A stretch of DNA of 64,000 nucleotides from Dendrophyllia cribrosa (GCA_024195265.1 JAJLRJ010000003.1:55297284-55361283), one strand, 5' to 3'. Positions 9,908 to 21,628 are shown, numbered from the stretch's first letter. Made by a program: numbers and translations. Notes: generated by a model not told the origin, from the letters alone.

Positions 9908-11422
9908 GGGGGTGGGGTGGGGATTGGTCAAACCTAAGGGAATTTGACAATTTCAGGGAATCCTGTGTCAAATTCTCCACCTCCTACCAACAAATGCATG
10001 TCAAATTACAGCATCCAGAGTAAATGCAAATGTTTCTGTGGCAGTTAAATAATAGGGACATTGAGTAATGTCAAAATCTCTGCCCTGTCGACGGCCCTTT
10101 CTGTCAATTTCCCGGGGGTAGCCCGCCCCCACCCTGGGGCTTAACATTGACAGGTGCATTGTATGCGTTTTTTCACTTAGATCACCTTTGAAAAAATGCC
10201 AGCTACCAAAATAGTGTCAAGCCAATGCGGATGCGAGGCAGGGATGGGGAAATGCAATCATGTGATTGGTTTGCTGCACCTTCTGGCCCACTATCAGGCA
10301 CTTGGTCTTCAAACTGTCCCCCCAGCTGTTTCAAAAACATCTCTACCCCAAGCATGGAGTGTACCCAGCAGATCTCACGGAATAAATCCAGGAGAAGTAC
10401 AAGAAGTAACTATTCAAAAAGTAAAAATACCAGCCAAATCTACAAAAAGGTCAGATGGAATTCGCTCGACTCTGTATAACCCAATTCCCAATGTCATAGG
10501 TGATTTATCCGTTGTAGAGAATCTCAGAAAAGCAATTGAACCATTTACATCAGTACAGCTCCACACTGCAATGCCTTCAGCCAAAGACATCACTAAAGTA
10601 AATTGTAAGTTTGGTGATGTGGCTAAGGGTTCGTTACTCTCGTATCAGCAAAAGATAAAATCGTCTCACAGTCCGAAGGTTCACAAAAACATCGAGGCCC
10701 CAGATCCTCCTCTATTTTCCTTACCAGTATCACACCAAACATATTCCACTGTGCTGACCCAATCACAGCAAAACTTTATCGATGGCTTACAGCTGTCTGT
10801 TGCGCAGGCGAATTTGTACGAGAAAGAAACCCGGAACCAGGCAGATGACTCTATGTGGCACGAACTCCGAGCACAGAGACTAACAGCAAGCAAGTTTAAG
10901 GACGTTTGTTGTCGAAAGAAAGATTTTGAGTCTCTAGCGGCGCGTTTTATGAAGAAAACAATTCAAACGGCTGCAATGAAGTACGGCATTGAAAATGAAG
11001 AAAACGCAGCCACGCACTATGCCGAAATCACTCGTCTGAATGTTTATCCATGTGATATACTCATTAATCCTTCATGTCCTCATCTGGCATGTTCCCCTGA
11101 CCGCAGAGTTTACGACCCGGCTGAGGCAAACCCATGGGGGACTCTTGAAATTAAATGCTCTTTGTCTGACTCTGTCGTCGAACTTCCGTACTTAAAAGAG
11201 GTCAATGGCACATTGAAACTGAAGAAAAGCCACGCTTACTACTACCAAGTTCACGGGCCATTACTCCTGTCTGAAACCGAGTGGGTTGATTTTTTTGTTC
11301 TGTGTAAGAATGACTATCATTTAGAACGAATCAGATCAGACAGTCAAATGTTAACAACGATGAAAGACAAACTAGACCAATTTTATTTTGAATATTTCAT
11401 GCACAGTGTAATGAAAAGTTGA
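9233..11422 (+). CDS. SWIM zinc finger and YqaJ-type nuclease of the transposon
   Basis: Proposed exons are 9233-9401, 9506-9591 and 10181-11422, giving about 498 residues. Exon 1 has a MAAAEK start and the KKLLIRGYSNFCEGYIFDVE segment. Exon 2 carries VRARSYKSQRKND. Exon 3 carries a SWIM finger (C-x-C, C-x-H: about C101, C103, C110, H112), which binds DNA or protein. The YqaJ/lambda-exonuclease-type core has RLTASKF, GIENEEN, SPD (about D392), LEIKC (E408, K410) and YYYQVHG (Q441), all the expected catalytic positions. The strong donor GTAAGT at 9451 puts exon 2 one base out of frame, whereas a weaker GTTTGC at 9402 keeps it open, so exon 1's end is uncertain. The 589-bp second intron contains a long G tract. 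The protein probably assists transposition or processes element ends. Confidence 0.82.
9856..9906 (+). repeat. Poly(G) tract in the YqaJ gene's second intron
   Basis: About 50 consecutive G residues interrupted only at the 3' edge. Glycine-rich frames across it are artefacts. Length is likely to be unstable and poorly determined by sequencing. Confidence 0.95.
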
Positions 11423-11490
11423 TGTTAACATGATTTTACATGCATCGTTTTATTTTTGCGAGGACCATTAGGACGTAAGGAGACTGCAAA

Positions 11491-11776
11491 ACCCGGGGTA
11501 GGGACTCCCATATAAAAATGACGGGGGTGCTCGTCGTACCGCCTAGGGTACTAAAATCTAAAATGACCAACGTTAGAATTATCGCGGTTCTTTTTAGGGT
11601 ATTGAGCCGAAAGATTTGACAGAATGTCACGTGTCAGTTTTGAATTGGTACCTCTTAGGAGTAAAAATTAATTTGAGCCACGCCCATCAAACGAGATTCT
11701 GGTACCTTCGAGGGCGTAACCGGTGTTCTTCAAAAATTTCCAACGAGCACCCCGTCATTTTTATATGGGAACCCCC

Positions 11777-11810
<34 letters not shown>
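11491..11810. mobile_element. hAT-like MITE with 8-bp TSD, nested between the two transposon genes
   Basis: Flanked by ACTGCAAA at 11483-11490 and 11811-11818. Subterminal inverted repeats match: CTCCCATATAAAAATGACGG on the left and CGTCATTTTTATATGGGA on the right, followed by CGAGCACC-type blocks. The right end is a run of about 35 C. It lies in the untranslated gap between the convergent 3' ends, so it breaks neither coding region. Confidence 0.85.
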
Positions 11811-11811
<1 letters not shown>

Positions 11812-11857
11812 CTGCAAACATTACACAAAAAAGTGAGTTCGAGTGATCGTGTTCCAC

Positions 11858-14800
11858 TTAGAATAATGGTCCTTTGAAATTGGTCAGAAAACAACAAACA
11901 CTCCAGATCTGATTTACTGAACCTCCTAAAATAAGAGGCTGAACTCTGTCAAAAAAATGATACTCTTTGATACGCCTTATCGCTCTCTCAACGTGTATCC
12001 TAAGTCTTGCAATCTCTTGTGTATTCGAAACCTCTGACGCTGTAAACTGTTTACTTCCGGCATCAGAACATCCTTTGGTTTTGCCCAGGAAGGGTGGAAT
12101 AACAAGTTTCACATTAACTTTCTTAAGGAGGTCTTCAATTAAAAAACCTTTATCTGCCATCACCTCCGTTCCTTCTTCTAATACATTTAGAATACCACTC
12201 TGACGAGTGATTTCTTTATCAGACATACTTCCCTGAAACAAAGAACTAACAAAGGTCACTGCCCCATTTGGAGAGATCCCCACCAGACCTTTGTAAGTTG
12301 TATGGGACTTGTAAGAAGAATAAAATTCAGAATTCAAAACTTTAGAGCTTGGGGTCTGAACCTTAATCTCTGTACAGTCTAATATGACACATGTGTTTGG
12401 ATATGTTCTTTTAAAACATTCAGGTAAGTTTGCTTTAACCTGGGCCTTAGAAGGCCAAACAGGAATCTGGCCAAACATACAGTAAAGAAAATTGGCCCAG
12501 GTCAGAAACACTCTACTAACAGTACTAGGGCTTACTCTAAATCTCACAGCCAAGTCTTCAACAGGAAACCCCTGCTTAACCCTAACTAAAAACAAAAAGA
12601 ATTGGTCGATTAAGCAAAGGGTGCATTTAGTGCTAGTTTCTCCTGCCTTGCTTTTGAAATCAATTGGTGATGAACTGCTACGCTGCACTTGTGACCATGT
12701 TGCCATGTTCTTAGCATATGGCTCAAGCCAATTGAACACAGATTTGAACAGTTCATATGAGCTGAATCCTGTGTAGAATTGTATTTGTTCGGAATTTTTG
12801 GAAAATCTTTCCAATCCAAACTTTTCCACAGTTAAAACAGCAACTTGTTTCTCTAGTTGTGCAATCTGACTCCTCAGCTGTTCTTCAAGGGTAGGTGTTA
12901 AAGCTTCTAAACTGACTAAACCGACTTCCTGGTCACTACCTTCCTGCATTTCCTGAGCACTGATTACATCACTGGTTGTCTCGGTCTCAAATTTAAGTCT
13001 TTTACGCCGCTGGTACAGATTTTCTGAACGCGGCAGAACTGTTTTTGTCCACGTGAAGATAGATGGCACAGTTTTCTTCCTTAACCGTTTCCTTCCAGCC
13101 AACGTGGTAAGGATTTCATCTTCTTTAAAATGCTCAGAACATACTAACGTGGAGTCTTTTTGTATCTATGGATCGTTGAAGAACAAAGTTTTAATTAATT
13201 GAGCTCTTGCATATCGGATAAGTCTAAGGACTCCTTACATTAATTTTCACTGAACAAAAACATTTTTCTCTTCAAAATGTATAAAGAACGACTGTACACT
13301 TAGCGACTAGTGCTGTTAATTTATACAAAGATTAAGCTTAATCAGGTATAAAGTGGTGAACAAAGGTAAGGTTTAACTTCTTTCTAGGAAAATACCTTAT
13401 AATTTGAGTTGAGAATCAAACAAAAGGTTTGAAAACTGTTAATTTAATACAAAGTAACCAAAGGTAAGCTTATTACAACATTCCAGGCGTTCTTTTAATT
13501 GTTTATTAAAAAGTGACAATTTTGACAATATTAATATTTATTTTTTTCTGAAGCATCTCAGCGGTCCGGAATCCTAAATCCTTGAATCCGATTGGCTAAT
13601 CGCGCGCTTTCCCGCGCTTTCAGCCGGTCCAGCTTTTTACGATACGGACCGGGGTTACGGACCGGGTTTCACGATTGCAATGACACTGAATTGATTTTCT
13701 GTTGATGAACTGCCTATATCATTGAATTTTCTCGTAAATTATGAACCCAGACGAAAGCTAGCAAAGCGAAAGTGAATTTTTATTGGCCAGATATAATATT
13801 TAACGACACAAACAAAGAAAACAATGAAGAAAACCGGCAAAGTTTCATCATAGCTGACATCGGCTGACATGCAAAGACCAGACAACACGCTGAAGATCTT
13901 AACTACGCTTAAACCAGGTACAAAAAGACTCAATGAAGAAAGACAGAACAAACTAAATGGAAGGAGAAATCAGCCGTAAAAATAAAGGCCAATTTTATTC
14001 CTCGAAAAGGCGAGTACAAGTTTCGATTTTATGATTTATTGATTTTATAGTTTTTGGGTTTGTTGTTGTTTTTTACAAAGCGGCATTTGTGGCAAAACAT
14101 TACTATAATAAGATGCAATCTAGCGCTTTTTTTACAAAGGTTTTGACTCCAATCGGTTAAAGTGTTCTTATTTTTCTGGTTGTGTTTTTTCTCCTAATAG
14201 AGATTCTGTGAATTTTTTATTAAAAAGTCTTTTGTCATTCTAGTCTTGTACTAGGTTTGTTGTCAATAATTTACACGCCATTTAGCGATCGGATTTTACG
14301 AGATAATTTGTACTTTCACTACATTGCTCGGTTTGTATACTTTTATTTCTCGGTTTTTACCTTCTTTTATCTAAATTCTATAAGTTTTCATTCAAGAAAA
14401 CATGATTTTTAAATTAGAATAGCTCAGTTTAAGCTTTCTCCCCGCTATAAATAAATTACGCTCGACTTTTCTTTGTAATAGAAAAATTTGAAAAGTTTTT
14501 AAAGTTATAATTCAGCTTTCCACGGCTTCGCTGTAGGCAATCCTCACCGAAGGCAAACACAAGAGCCGTTTATTCTACCAAGAGACATAAACTGATAGCA
14601 ATGAGTTCACTTTGCACATTAAGTTTTTTTTGTTTATGAATGGAAAGTTGTGAAGATTACCGAGTTAATTTAGATTTTGCGCGCGTTCTGTCAGTTTATC
14701 TGTACGCGGCGCGTAAGAAACATTTCTTGGAAAGCTGTACATGAATGATTTTCACGGCGAATCGCAGAATTAAAGTAGGAAAAAAATAAATAAGTTATTT

Positions 14801-15188
14801 ACCGGCCTAGGTCGGTAAATAACATATATTTATTCTAGTGTCAAAACCGGTTGATCTGACTATCTATGTATCTTGCCGAAAAAACTGTTCCAATTTACTT
14901 TCACATAAGCTAAATGAATTCCTGTCTTTGTTCGGCATGATTTAATGCTTAAGCTTATGTTAGTTCTTAATATGTCACTACAGAATTCCGGCTAGAATTA
15001 TATGAAAAGCACTATCGATACATGAATACCTTGAACAAAGGCCCTTCATCACGTCTTATAGCAATAATCCAAGCCCTTCTTAATTTATCATCTTTTGGAA
15101 AGTTGAAGAACTTTATCTCCTTTCCGCTTTGAACTGTTTGGCGCTTGTCGTTGTGGCACAAGGGCACACAACAATGATAGTGCGCCAT
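11858..15188 (-). CDS. THAP-domain DDE transposase of the transposon
   Basis: Two exons, 15030-15188 and 11858-13165, with consistent phase give 488 residues. Exon 1 encodes the first part of a THAP C2CH DNA-binding domain (CCVPLC near the N-terminus, then FFNFPKDD, RRAW at W40). Exon 2 opens with its remainder (VCSEHF, C62 and H65, then TVPSIF), so the intron splits the domain. Leucine-rich residues 146-174 probably form a coiled coil. A helix-turn-helix region (PVEDLAVRFRVSPSTVSRVF, about 254-273) precedes a DDE_Tnp_4-type catalytic core: VILDCTEIK (D316), VMADKGF (D391) and HVERAIRRIKE (E446). All three acidic residues are present and the frame is uninterrupted. The protein should bind the TIRs and catalyse excision and insertion. 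A 1.86-kb intron (13166-15029) separates the exons. Confidence 0.9.
13166..15029 (-). other. Intron of the transposase gene
   Basis: The donor is GTATTC (plus strand 15024-15029) and the acceptor CATAG (plus strand 13166-13170). The interior is AT-rich with no exon-like frame. It contains a short palindrome TTATTTACCGGCCTAGGT and its complement (about 14787-14822). Confidence 0.7.
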
Positions 15189-15199
15189 CTTGGAAATTA

Positions 15200-15252
15200 T
15201 GCACGGCCAGCCTCGTTTCCAATCCAACATGGCGGAAGCGCGACAAAGGCGT
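15200..15252 (-). repeat. Right terminal inverted repeat (53 bp)
   Basis: Reverse complement of the left TIR with four mismatches. The outer end is GGCGT followed by flanking AT. The transposase start codon lies 12 bp inward. Confidence 0.92.
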
Positions 15253-15364
15253 ATAGGGTTAAGAGTATTTGAAAACTTTCAGCGGCGTATTTTTCGTTCA
15301 AACATCTTGCAATTCTCCTTCAATTGTCTTAGAACCGTGTCGTTCGAATTCCAGTTTTACACCG

Positions 15365-15596
15365 TTAAAGGGGCAGTATCACGAGGTTCCACGCGCGGCA
15401 CTGTTCTTTGTTCTTGCACCGGAATTTTGGACATATCACTGTTAAAAGTGATTTTTTTTTGTTCCGGTTATCAAAACGGATTTTTGAATTCAACAAATAC
15501 CTCCACTTCTCGACGGCCTTTTTGAATTTGCCGAATCAAACTTGAAAACATAGGCCGTCGTTTTCAAGTTTCGACCTCATGATACTGCCCCTTTAA
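15365..15596. mobile_element. TTAA-flanked MITE
   Basis: TTAA at 15365-15368 and 15593-15596, with ends TTAAAGGGGCAGTATCACGA and CATGATACTGCCCCTTTAA in inverted orientation. There is an inner inverted repeat around GACGGCC and GGCCGTC. It is non-coding and lies only 110 bp outside the 6.1-kb transposon. Confidence 0.82.
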
Positions 15597-15601
15597 ACTT
15601 A

Positions 15602-16187
15602 AGGGTATTCCCAGAGTCTTCCCAGCCTTCGCGGTAGTTTCAAGAGAAAGCTTAAGAATATAATTTTAGTCTTTTAGCGACTTTTTCTTGACGAACTGCC
15701 AGGAGCCGATAAACCGCCAAACGATCGAGGATTGTTCAATTGAATTTATAGGGTATGTAGATCTAGATTTTTAGGGTATGTAGATCTAGATTTGAAGGAT
15801 TTTCGTGAAATTTGGCCAAAACATTTTTGGGATAATGACGAGCAAAACTGTGTCAGACAACTTTAGACGCAGACATCTCGCTAACCAATCAAAATATCAA
15901 AAAAGTCTGAGACGGTTTTGTTGATTGATCCCTCGTGAATAACACTGTGTAGCTATTTTGGTCTTGCCATTGCATTCGATACCCGATATATTCAATTGAA
16001 CAACCCTCGGTCGCCGTTTGGTTTTATCGGCTCCTGGCCGTTTGTAAAAAAACAATCGCTAAAATTATATTTTTATCGAAAACATCATATATTCAGCTTT
16101 CAATCGATATATAGTTCATATTACTCTTAAAACTGGCGCGTGTGCGGATTGTTTTCCAAAGGACCACCGGCGAAGGTTGGGAGTACC
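15602..16187. mobile_element. Long inverted-repeat element
   Basis: The arms pair at several levels: GGGTATTCCCAGAG with GGGAGTACCC, AATATAATTTTAG with CTAAAATTATATTTTT, CCAGGAGCCGATAAACCGCC with its near complement, and TTGTTCAATTGAA with TTCAATTGAACAA. The total is about 585 bp with arms of roughly 140 bp. A 22-bp direct duplication (AGGGTATGTAGATCTAGATT) lies at about 15750-15793. No coding capacity. Confidence 0.75.
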
Positions 16188-16541
16188 CATTATTATAGCG
16201 GATACTGTTGTGATTCTAAAATTGGATTTAAAACCGACTATCCGTTAATAGTCGGTATTTAAAGAAATATTTTAGATTCTATGGGAAGCTTTTAAGTGAT
16301 ATGGATAAAATGATAAAAATTCGGCAAGTTGCCATAAGCGCATTGGTTCGGCGGTTACAGGGCGTCAGCCGGCAGTGAAAACGAGATCAACATTTTGCTT
16401 GAATCTACGGATATCCTCTTAAGTTAATCTTCAACTTCCTTGAAAAGCCAATGTCAGCTTTTCCTCTTGAAAAAAATTGAAACAATAGCAAAATAGGAAA
16501 GTGTATTACTGCTTTGTTGGAATCGTCTGGTCAGTGTATTG

Positions 16542-19123
16542 TTAAGGTGGCTGGTACCAGTTTTCAGCTTTTTGACGGTTTGTAACTTTGAAGGAATAGA
16601 ACAAAAAGACAGATCAAGGTCACTGTAACACTTTTATAGGGTTGAACTATATAATTTATAGTTGACCAAATGTAAGTGTTATTTCGTCATTAGCGGTTTC
16701 CATGGCAACGTTTCCAAAGGATTATTCAGACCTACTTTTTAGCTTGTGGCACTAATAGTTAGAAAATTAACCCGGTGACCCCCTGTTTTTTTTTAGTAAT
16801 AGCTTTTGGCATTTGAAAAGGAAAATGCACAATGATTTTAAAAAAATTCTACAGAGCGGAATTTTTGTAAATTGGGATAAAGACAATTTTCACGCAGTGC
16901 AAATTTCCTTCCATAGAATTTTTTAATTTTTTGTCTGACGTTTCCTCTCAATAATTATATTACATTGAAACAATAAAAAGTGGGAGTCACCGGACTTGTC
17001 TTTATGGAAAAGCCTTCGTGAGTTTAGCAATTCCCACGCGCGTCTTCGCGCATTCAAAAAAATCCGGATTCTATAAGATCAACAGTTGCTCATGATCTGT
17101 TCTGACTACCGCTGACTGTTGCGTGTGCTCGCGCGGGCAGCTACTGTTTGGAGAGATTCGGAGTCAGTTTAGGATACAATGTACGCGATTTGCCGCCGAT
17201 CTGGTGTTTGAAGTTGTTTACTGCTTAGAAGATCATTTAGTAGCCGTTAAAGACAGCTTCCTGGACTCACCTTTAGAGATTTTATCACAACTTCTGGCTA
17301 GATAAGCCATGTCTGTCAAATAGCATCAAGCGAAAACACGTGTCGATCGGTGCTTCAGAATGAAAACATTGCGATACTTCTAAATTGTAAAATGACTAAA
17401 ATGTTGAGCTTCTTTATGTGAGATTTTCTCGGAATTTGTCCTTATTCTTCACGGTTGTTTTCGTCGCAGTGTTTAACGATGGCGGCCAATATCCTCTTCG
17501 GATATATATCCTTCCGTTCGTTCATTCTCGGTTTGCGATTTTTAGTTGGGCTGTTCGTGTCTTTTACGCTTTAGTTTTAAAAAACAACGACTCAATGTTT
17601 TTTTTCTCCGCGTTTGGCTGTTTAGTGAATGAAAATGACTGTTATTTACGGATGGCTCAGCATCTTTTAATCTTCAGCCGGTATTGTGAGCATCTGCAAT
17701 CGAAAACATGGCTTGTAGTTTCTGTTTGATAATTCGATCATGTCTGCAGTTTTTTGCCCACTGAATCACGGCATCAAAGCCCAAATCATCTTCAATGCCT
17801 GGACACTCTGTGTAGCGTGAGAATTGGCAGGTATATACTTTCACAATATGGGTAAAAGACTAGTTTTACCATATAAATAAACTACATAGATTGATATCAA
17901 TCAGCTCAGGCACGTAGGGCCAGCTGTGGTACCACGGTTTGAAACGTGCGGTAGAGAATTTTGCAAATAAACCATCAATTTCATCGTAAGTTTACCTGTC
18001 TCTCGTACGCATTTTTTTTACTTCGGGAGTGTTTTGCTATAAATTAATCTCTCTACCGGGTCTGTTCACTGTGCCCTGACGAGAATAACAGACCTTCTGA
18101 GCAGATAAAATTTTATCAAGGCTATGTTGTCTATTAATAAGTTTTTAGTGAGCTCACTATATAGTACATGTTTATGAATTTTAATGTTTAGGTTCAATTG
18201 ATTATTTAAAAATCCAAATTTGTCACCAACTGTTCCGTTTACGTTCGAGTTTTTGCTGTCTTCTGTTCGTCCAGTTAAATATAAGTTTTAATTCTTCAAT
18301 TTTATTTTTAAGTTGGACTTTTTGGTGTTTTTTCGGTGTGACACAAACGAATAATCTAGCCCATTAGTCCAAAACATTTTATAAATAAAAGTTTACAACA
18401 GGTATTAAAACATTTAGGATCAAAATCTAATGCTTTACTCTTTTAATTTCAATAATAGCATGTGTCGCATATTAAGGTTTCTTTCTTTGCTACAATTCTT
18501 TTTCGTATAAAATAAAGGATTCGTTCAGTCCTTCTCTCTTTCGCTTGCTGGTTTTTGCGTTCGGTTGTCGGTCATCTTGTCATTCGATGATTCATAGGTT
18601 CAGTTCATTCTCGGTTTGCGATTTTTAGTTGGGTTGTTTGTGTCTTACTTTTTAAAAAACGTAGTCTTGTTTATCCTAGTCTCTCTCGCCTGCATACGCA
18701 GTGGCCGTTGAGCACACAAAATACGAACCATAGAATGTGGCCAAGACCATCAAGCGAGATAATTTGTGGTGGTTTGTCATTTCTTCAATTTTATGACCAT
18801 TTTGCGAGTCCTTGCACTCCCAATCCTCGTCACGATCGATCGCAGTTTTGCCTTTGAAACTTGAGTATTGAACTCCGGAAGCAATTTGTCTTGAATGTAA
18901 GGAATTAACTAAGGTCGTACTAGTAGATACAGTCTCGGATATACGCGAATTTCGTTTAAAACAGGACAAAAGTAACCTACTGTAGCACGAAAAAAGCCGC
19001 GCGCCGCCGTATTTGTTTTGATTTTTCGTCTTTCAAATCTCGCACTCTTTCGCGCGTTTTCTCGCGCGTGACGCACGATAGTGACCAGCTCCCGCGCGAG
19101 GAAACTGTTACCAGCCACCTTAA
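16542..19123. mobile_element. TTAA-flanked 2.6-kb element, non-coding
   Basis: TTAA at 16542-16545 and 19120-19123. The ends TTAAGGTGGCTGGTACCAG and CTGTTACCAGCCACCTTAA are inverted repeats. No transposase frame was found. Inside, a block of about 65 bp around TTCATTCTCGGTTTGCGATT is present twice, at 17518-17585 and 18602-18661. The length suggests a deleted relative of a piggyBac-type parent or an element that has captured DNA. Confidence 0.7.
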
Positions 19124-19640
19124 GTATCGATAAGTAACTTCCATTTGAATGGTCGACACACGTAAGGGAGTTTTATTCCCGTAAAGAATCACCATGTTCA
19201 ACATTGAATAGCACCATAATAAAATACTGATGTATAGTTTTTAGTATAGGATTTAGAAAAAGCGATTAAAAGCCACAGAGCACATCTCGCCAATAGTAAC
19301 TCAGTATACGTATTGTTTACAATTATTTCCCGAGTCATTCACTTGGTATTCAGCAGGGTTTAGATAAAAGCGACTGAAAGACTAAGGCCCCGGCCACACT
19401 AATGCATTTTCAAAAGTCTCCGTTTTCATCTCGGCTAAAACAAAGCAAAATATTTTCGTCCACACTGGAAAGCACTATTACCCTGTTTACAGAGCAATCG
19501 GTCACTTGCAATAGTAACATTACTATATATTGTTCACCATTATTTATCAAAACTAATAAAAATATAAACATACCAGCTTTAATCTTCTTCAATCACTGAA
19601 TTTTATAGAGTGCATATCATTAAAAAGGGCTTCTTTGATT

Positions 19641-19804
19641 CGCCACTTTAGAAACGAGAAAGAAACTGGGCCGAGTGAACTTTCGCAACGACTTCTGGGA
19701 CTGTTACTGGGGACAGAGACAAAAGAAACGTCCCTTGTGACGATCCCAGAAGTCGTTGCGAAAGTTCACTCGGCCCAGTTTCCTTCTCGTTTCTAAAGTG
19801 GCGA
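19641..19804. repeat. Palindromic MITE, about 60-bp arms
   Basis: 19641-19701 and 19745-19804 are reverse complements with one or two mismatches (for example GAAACTGGGCCGAGTGAACT and AGTTCACTCGGCCCAGTTTC). The spacer is about 43 bp. Confidence 0.88.
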
Positions 19805-20518
19805 CATCGACATATTTATCCTTATGATACCAATGATTGATCAATCAGAGAGGACATGAGAATAAAGCCGGGATATTATATCACCCACGATGAACTTTCT
19901 TGATATTTTAACGACTTCTTCCCACTTTTCCGTAAGAAACTTACGCCGGGAATAAGAAAGGAGAACTTTCGATATTGTGGATTAAAGGGTTAAAGAGGAT
20001 GAGGAATTTGATTAAAAAATGTGTTTCTAAACATAAAGCAACATCAGTTTTACCGCGCATGACAAGAGTATCATTGCTAGGGAACTCCTTAACTAATATG
20101 ACAAAAGTTCTCATTCTAAAAAGGAAATATAAACATGCAAAATGCTATAAGCCTCAACTTTCTAGTTTCGCTTTTGTTTTCATAAATGTTTGAGAAACTT
20201 TCAATTCGTGGGCATGAATATGGTATTCTCTAGTCTAAAACGCAGGGCATCTATTTAAAACTGTGCTACTTCCATCCAATAATCGAAAGAAAAAAATCAC
20301 GCGCCCAGAAATTATCTTCTTTTGACATGCTGTTTAGTTGATACCCTAATTGTGTGAAGAAATAAATTGTAGGTACGTTATGTTTTTAGCAAAACTAAAT
20401 CACGTCCTTCACTTGGTATTTAGTATAGGATTTCAAAAAACGACGCGATTGAAAAACCTTTTTTTTTTATCTGGATAGCACTATTCAAAACGTTGCTTAT
20501 AGAGTATAGAGCACATCT

Positions 20519-20522
20519 CGCC

Positions 20523-20556
<34 letters not shown>

Positions 20557-20562
20557 GTATCC

Positions 20563-20595
<33 letters not shown>
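20519..20595 (+). repeat. AAT trinucleotide microsatellite
   Basis: Two AAT runs are separated by AGTATCC. A leucine-rich minus-strand frame across it is an artefact. Confidence 0.95.
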
Positions 20596-20597
<2 letters not shown>

Positions 20598-20699
20598 TCA
20601 GTATTGTTCACAATTATTTCCCGAGCACATGGAGTCATTCATTTGGTATTCAGTATGATTTAGATAAAGCATCTGAAAGACTTACTTTCATCTGGATAG

Positions 20700-21628
20700 C
20701 ACTTGATCTCCATGCCAAAAAATCTGTTTACAGCTGAGCAATAGCTCTGTCATCTTGCCAATAGGAACTTTCAAATTTTCGGCATTTTCCATTATTTATT
20801 GTGTCACTAGTGCCACGCAATTTTTTGAACTTTTTTGTTCAACTATTTTGCCTGGAACTTTATATTGTTCACTGACGTACAGGCATGGTTATACATATGT
20901 TATCAGTCACTAACATTTGAAAAAAAAATTACACATCAGTTCAGGGTTTTAACTAGTGAATACCAGAAATTATTAACGTCATTCAGCTGCTAAAATAAGA
21001 ACAAGTAAGGTCAATAACAACGAAAACAGAAAACGCGATCTTATTGTTAGCAACCGGTTAAAAATGTTCAGGCAAATACTGCACTTTTGTTTACCTGCCG
21101 ACTGAATAACCCTTTTGAAAAGACTTGCCATTCTGTCAAGTCAGCAACAATTAAAAATGTCGAGTCAAGTCGAAATTAATCATGAAAACCGATCACTGCT
21201 TTTTCAGCAGGGTGTTTCAGTAAACAGTAATAAAATGAGAAAATATACCAATAAATAAAAAAAATTAATTTGACCTTTCAGTAAAACATGTGTGATCCTT
21301 CAATTTTTCGAACCATATGACTTGACGGCAACGAACGAATGTTCAATACAAAGTGCTCAGAATATCTCGCTACAACTTATCCAGAGTGCCTTTGCAATCA
21401 AAGCCGCGGTTTGCAGGTTTTGGTCTTTGGCTACCCGTTTTGTTTTCACACTGAGCGTGTCTCAAGCCTGTAAAGCCAGTTTTCACTTGCAACATAAATA
21501 TAACTTTCAAGTGTAAGCGGAAGCATGAGAATTTGAGTCAAGTGAAAACGAACACTTGACATAAGCATAAGATTGATCCGCTTATGTTCATGCTTAGTAG
21601 CGCTTGGCTTATGTTTATGTCGGGTCCA
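20700..21628. other. Gene-less AT-rich stretch
   Basis: No domain-bearing frame or clean TIR pair is visible. The 3' part (21470-21610) carries CATAAG/CTTATG and TTTTCACTTG-type blocks suggesting a decayed MITE. Confidence 0.5.

Larger units (their letters stand above)
9161..15252. mobile_element. Complete THAP-DDE plus SWIM-YqaJ DNA transposon (ISL2EU-like)
   Basis: A 6.1-kb element with 53-bp terminal inverted repeats at 9161-9213 and 15200-15252 that differ at only four positions. AT flanks both ends (9159-9160 and 15253-15254), consistent with a 2-bp target duplication. Two convergent spliced genes fill it: a SWIM/YqaJ-type nuclease starting 20 bp inside the left repeat and a THAP/DDE transposase starting 12 bp inside the right repeat. 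Both reading frames can be spliced to full length with catalytic residues intact. A transposase paired with a YqaJ-like nuclease is the arrangement I know from the eukaryotic ISL2EU superfamily; that assignment comes from memory of the group, not a search. A 320-bp MITE with its own TSD is nested between the two 3' ends. Confidence 0.88.
19225..20690 (+). repeat. Diverged direct duplication (19225-19390 and about 20400-20690)
   Basis: Both copies contain TAGTATAGGATTT, GAGCACATCTCGCCAATA, ACAATTATTTCCCGAG, AGTCATTCA, TTGGTATTCAG and GACT-type ends in the same order. The second copy is expanded by an AAT microsatellite at 20519-20595. Confidence 0.6.
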
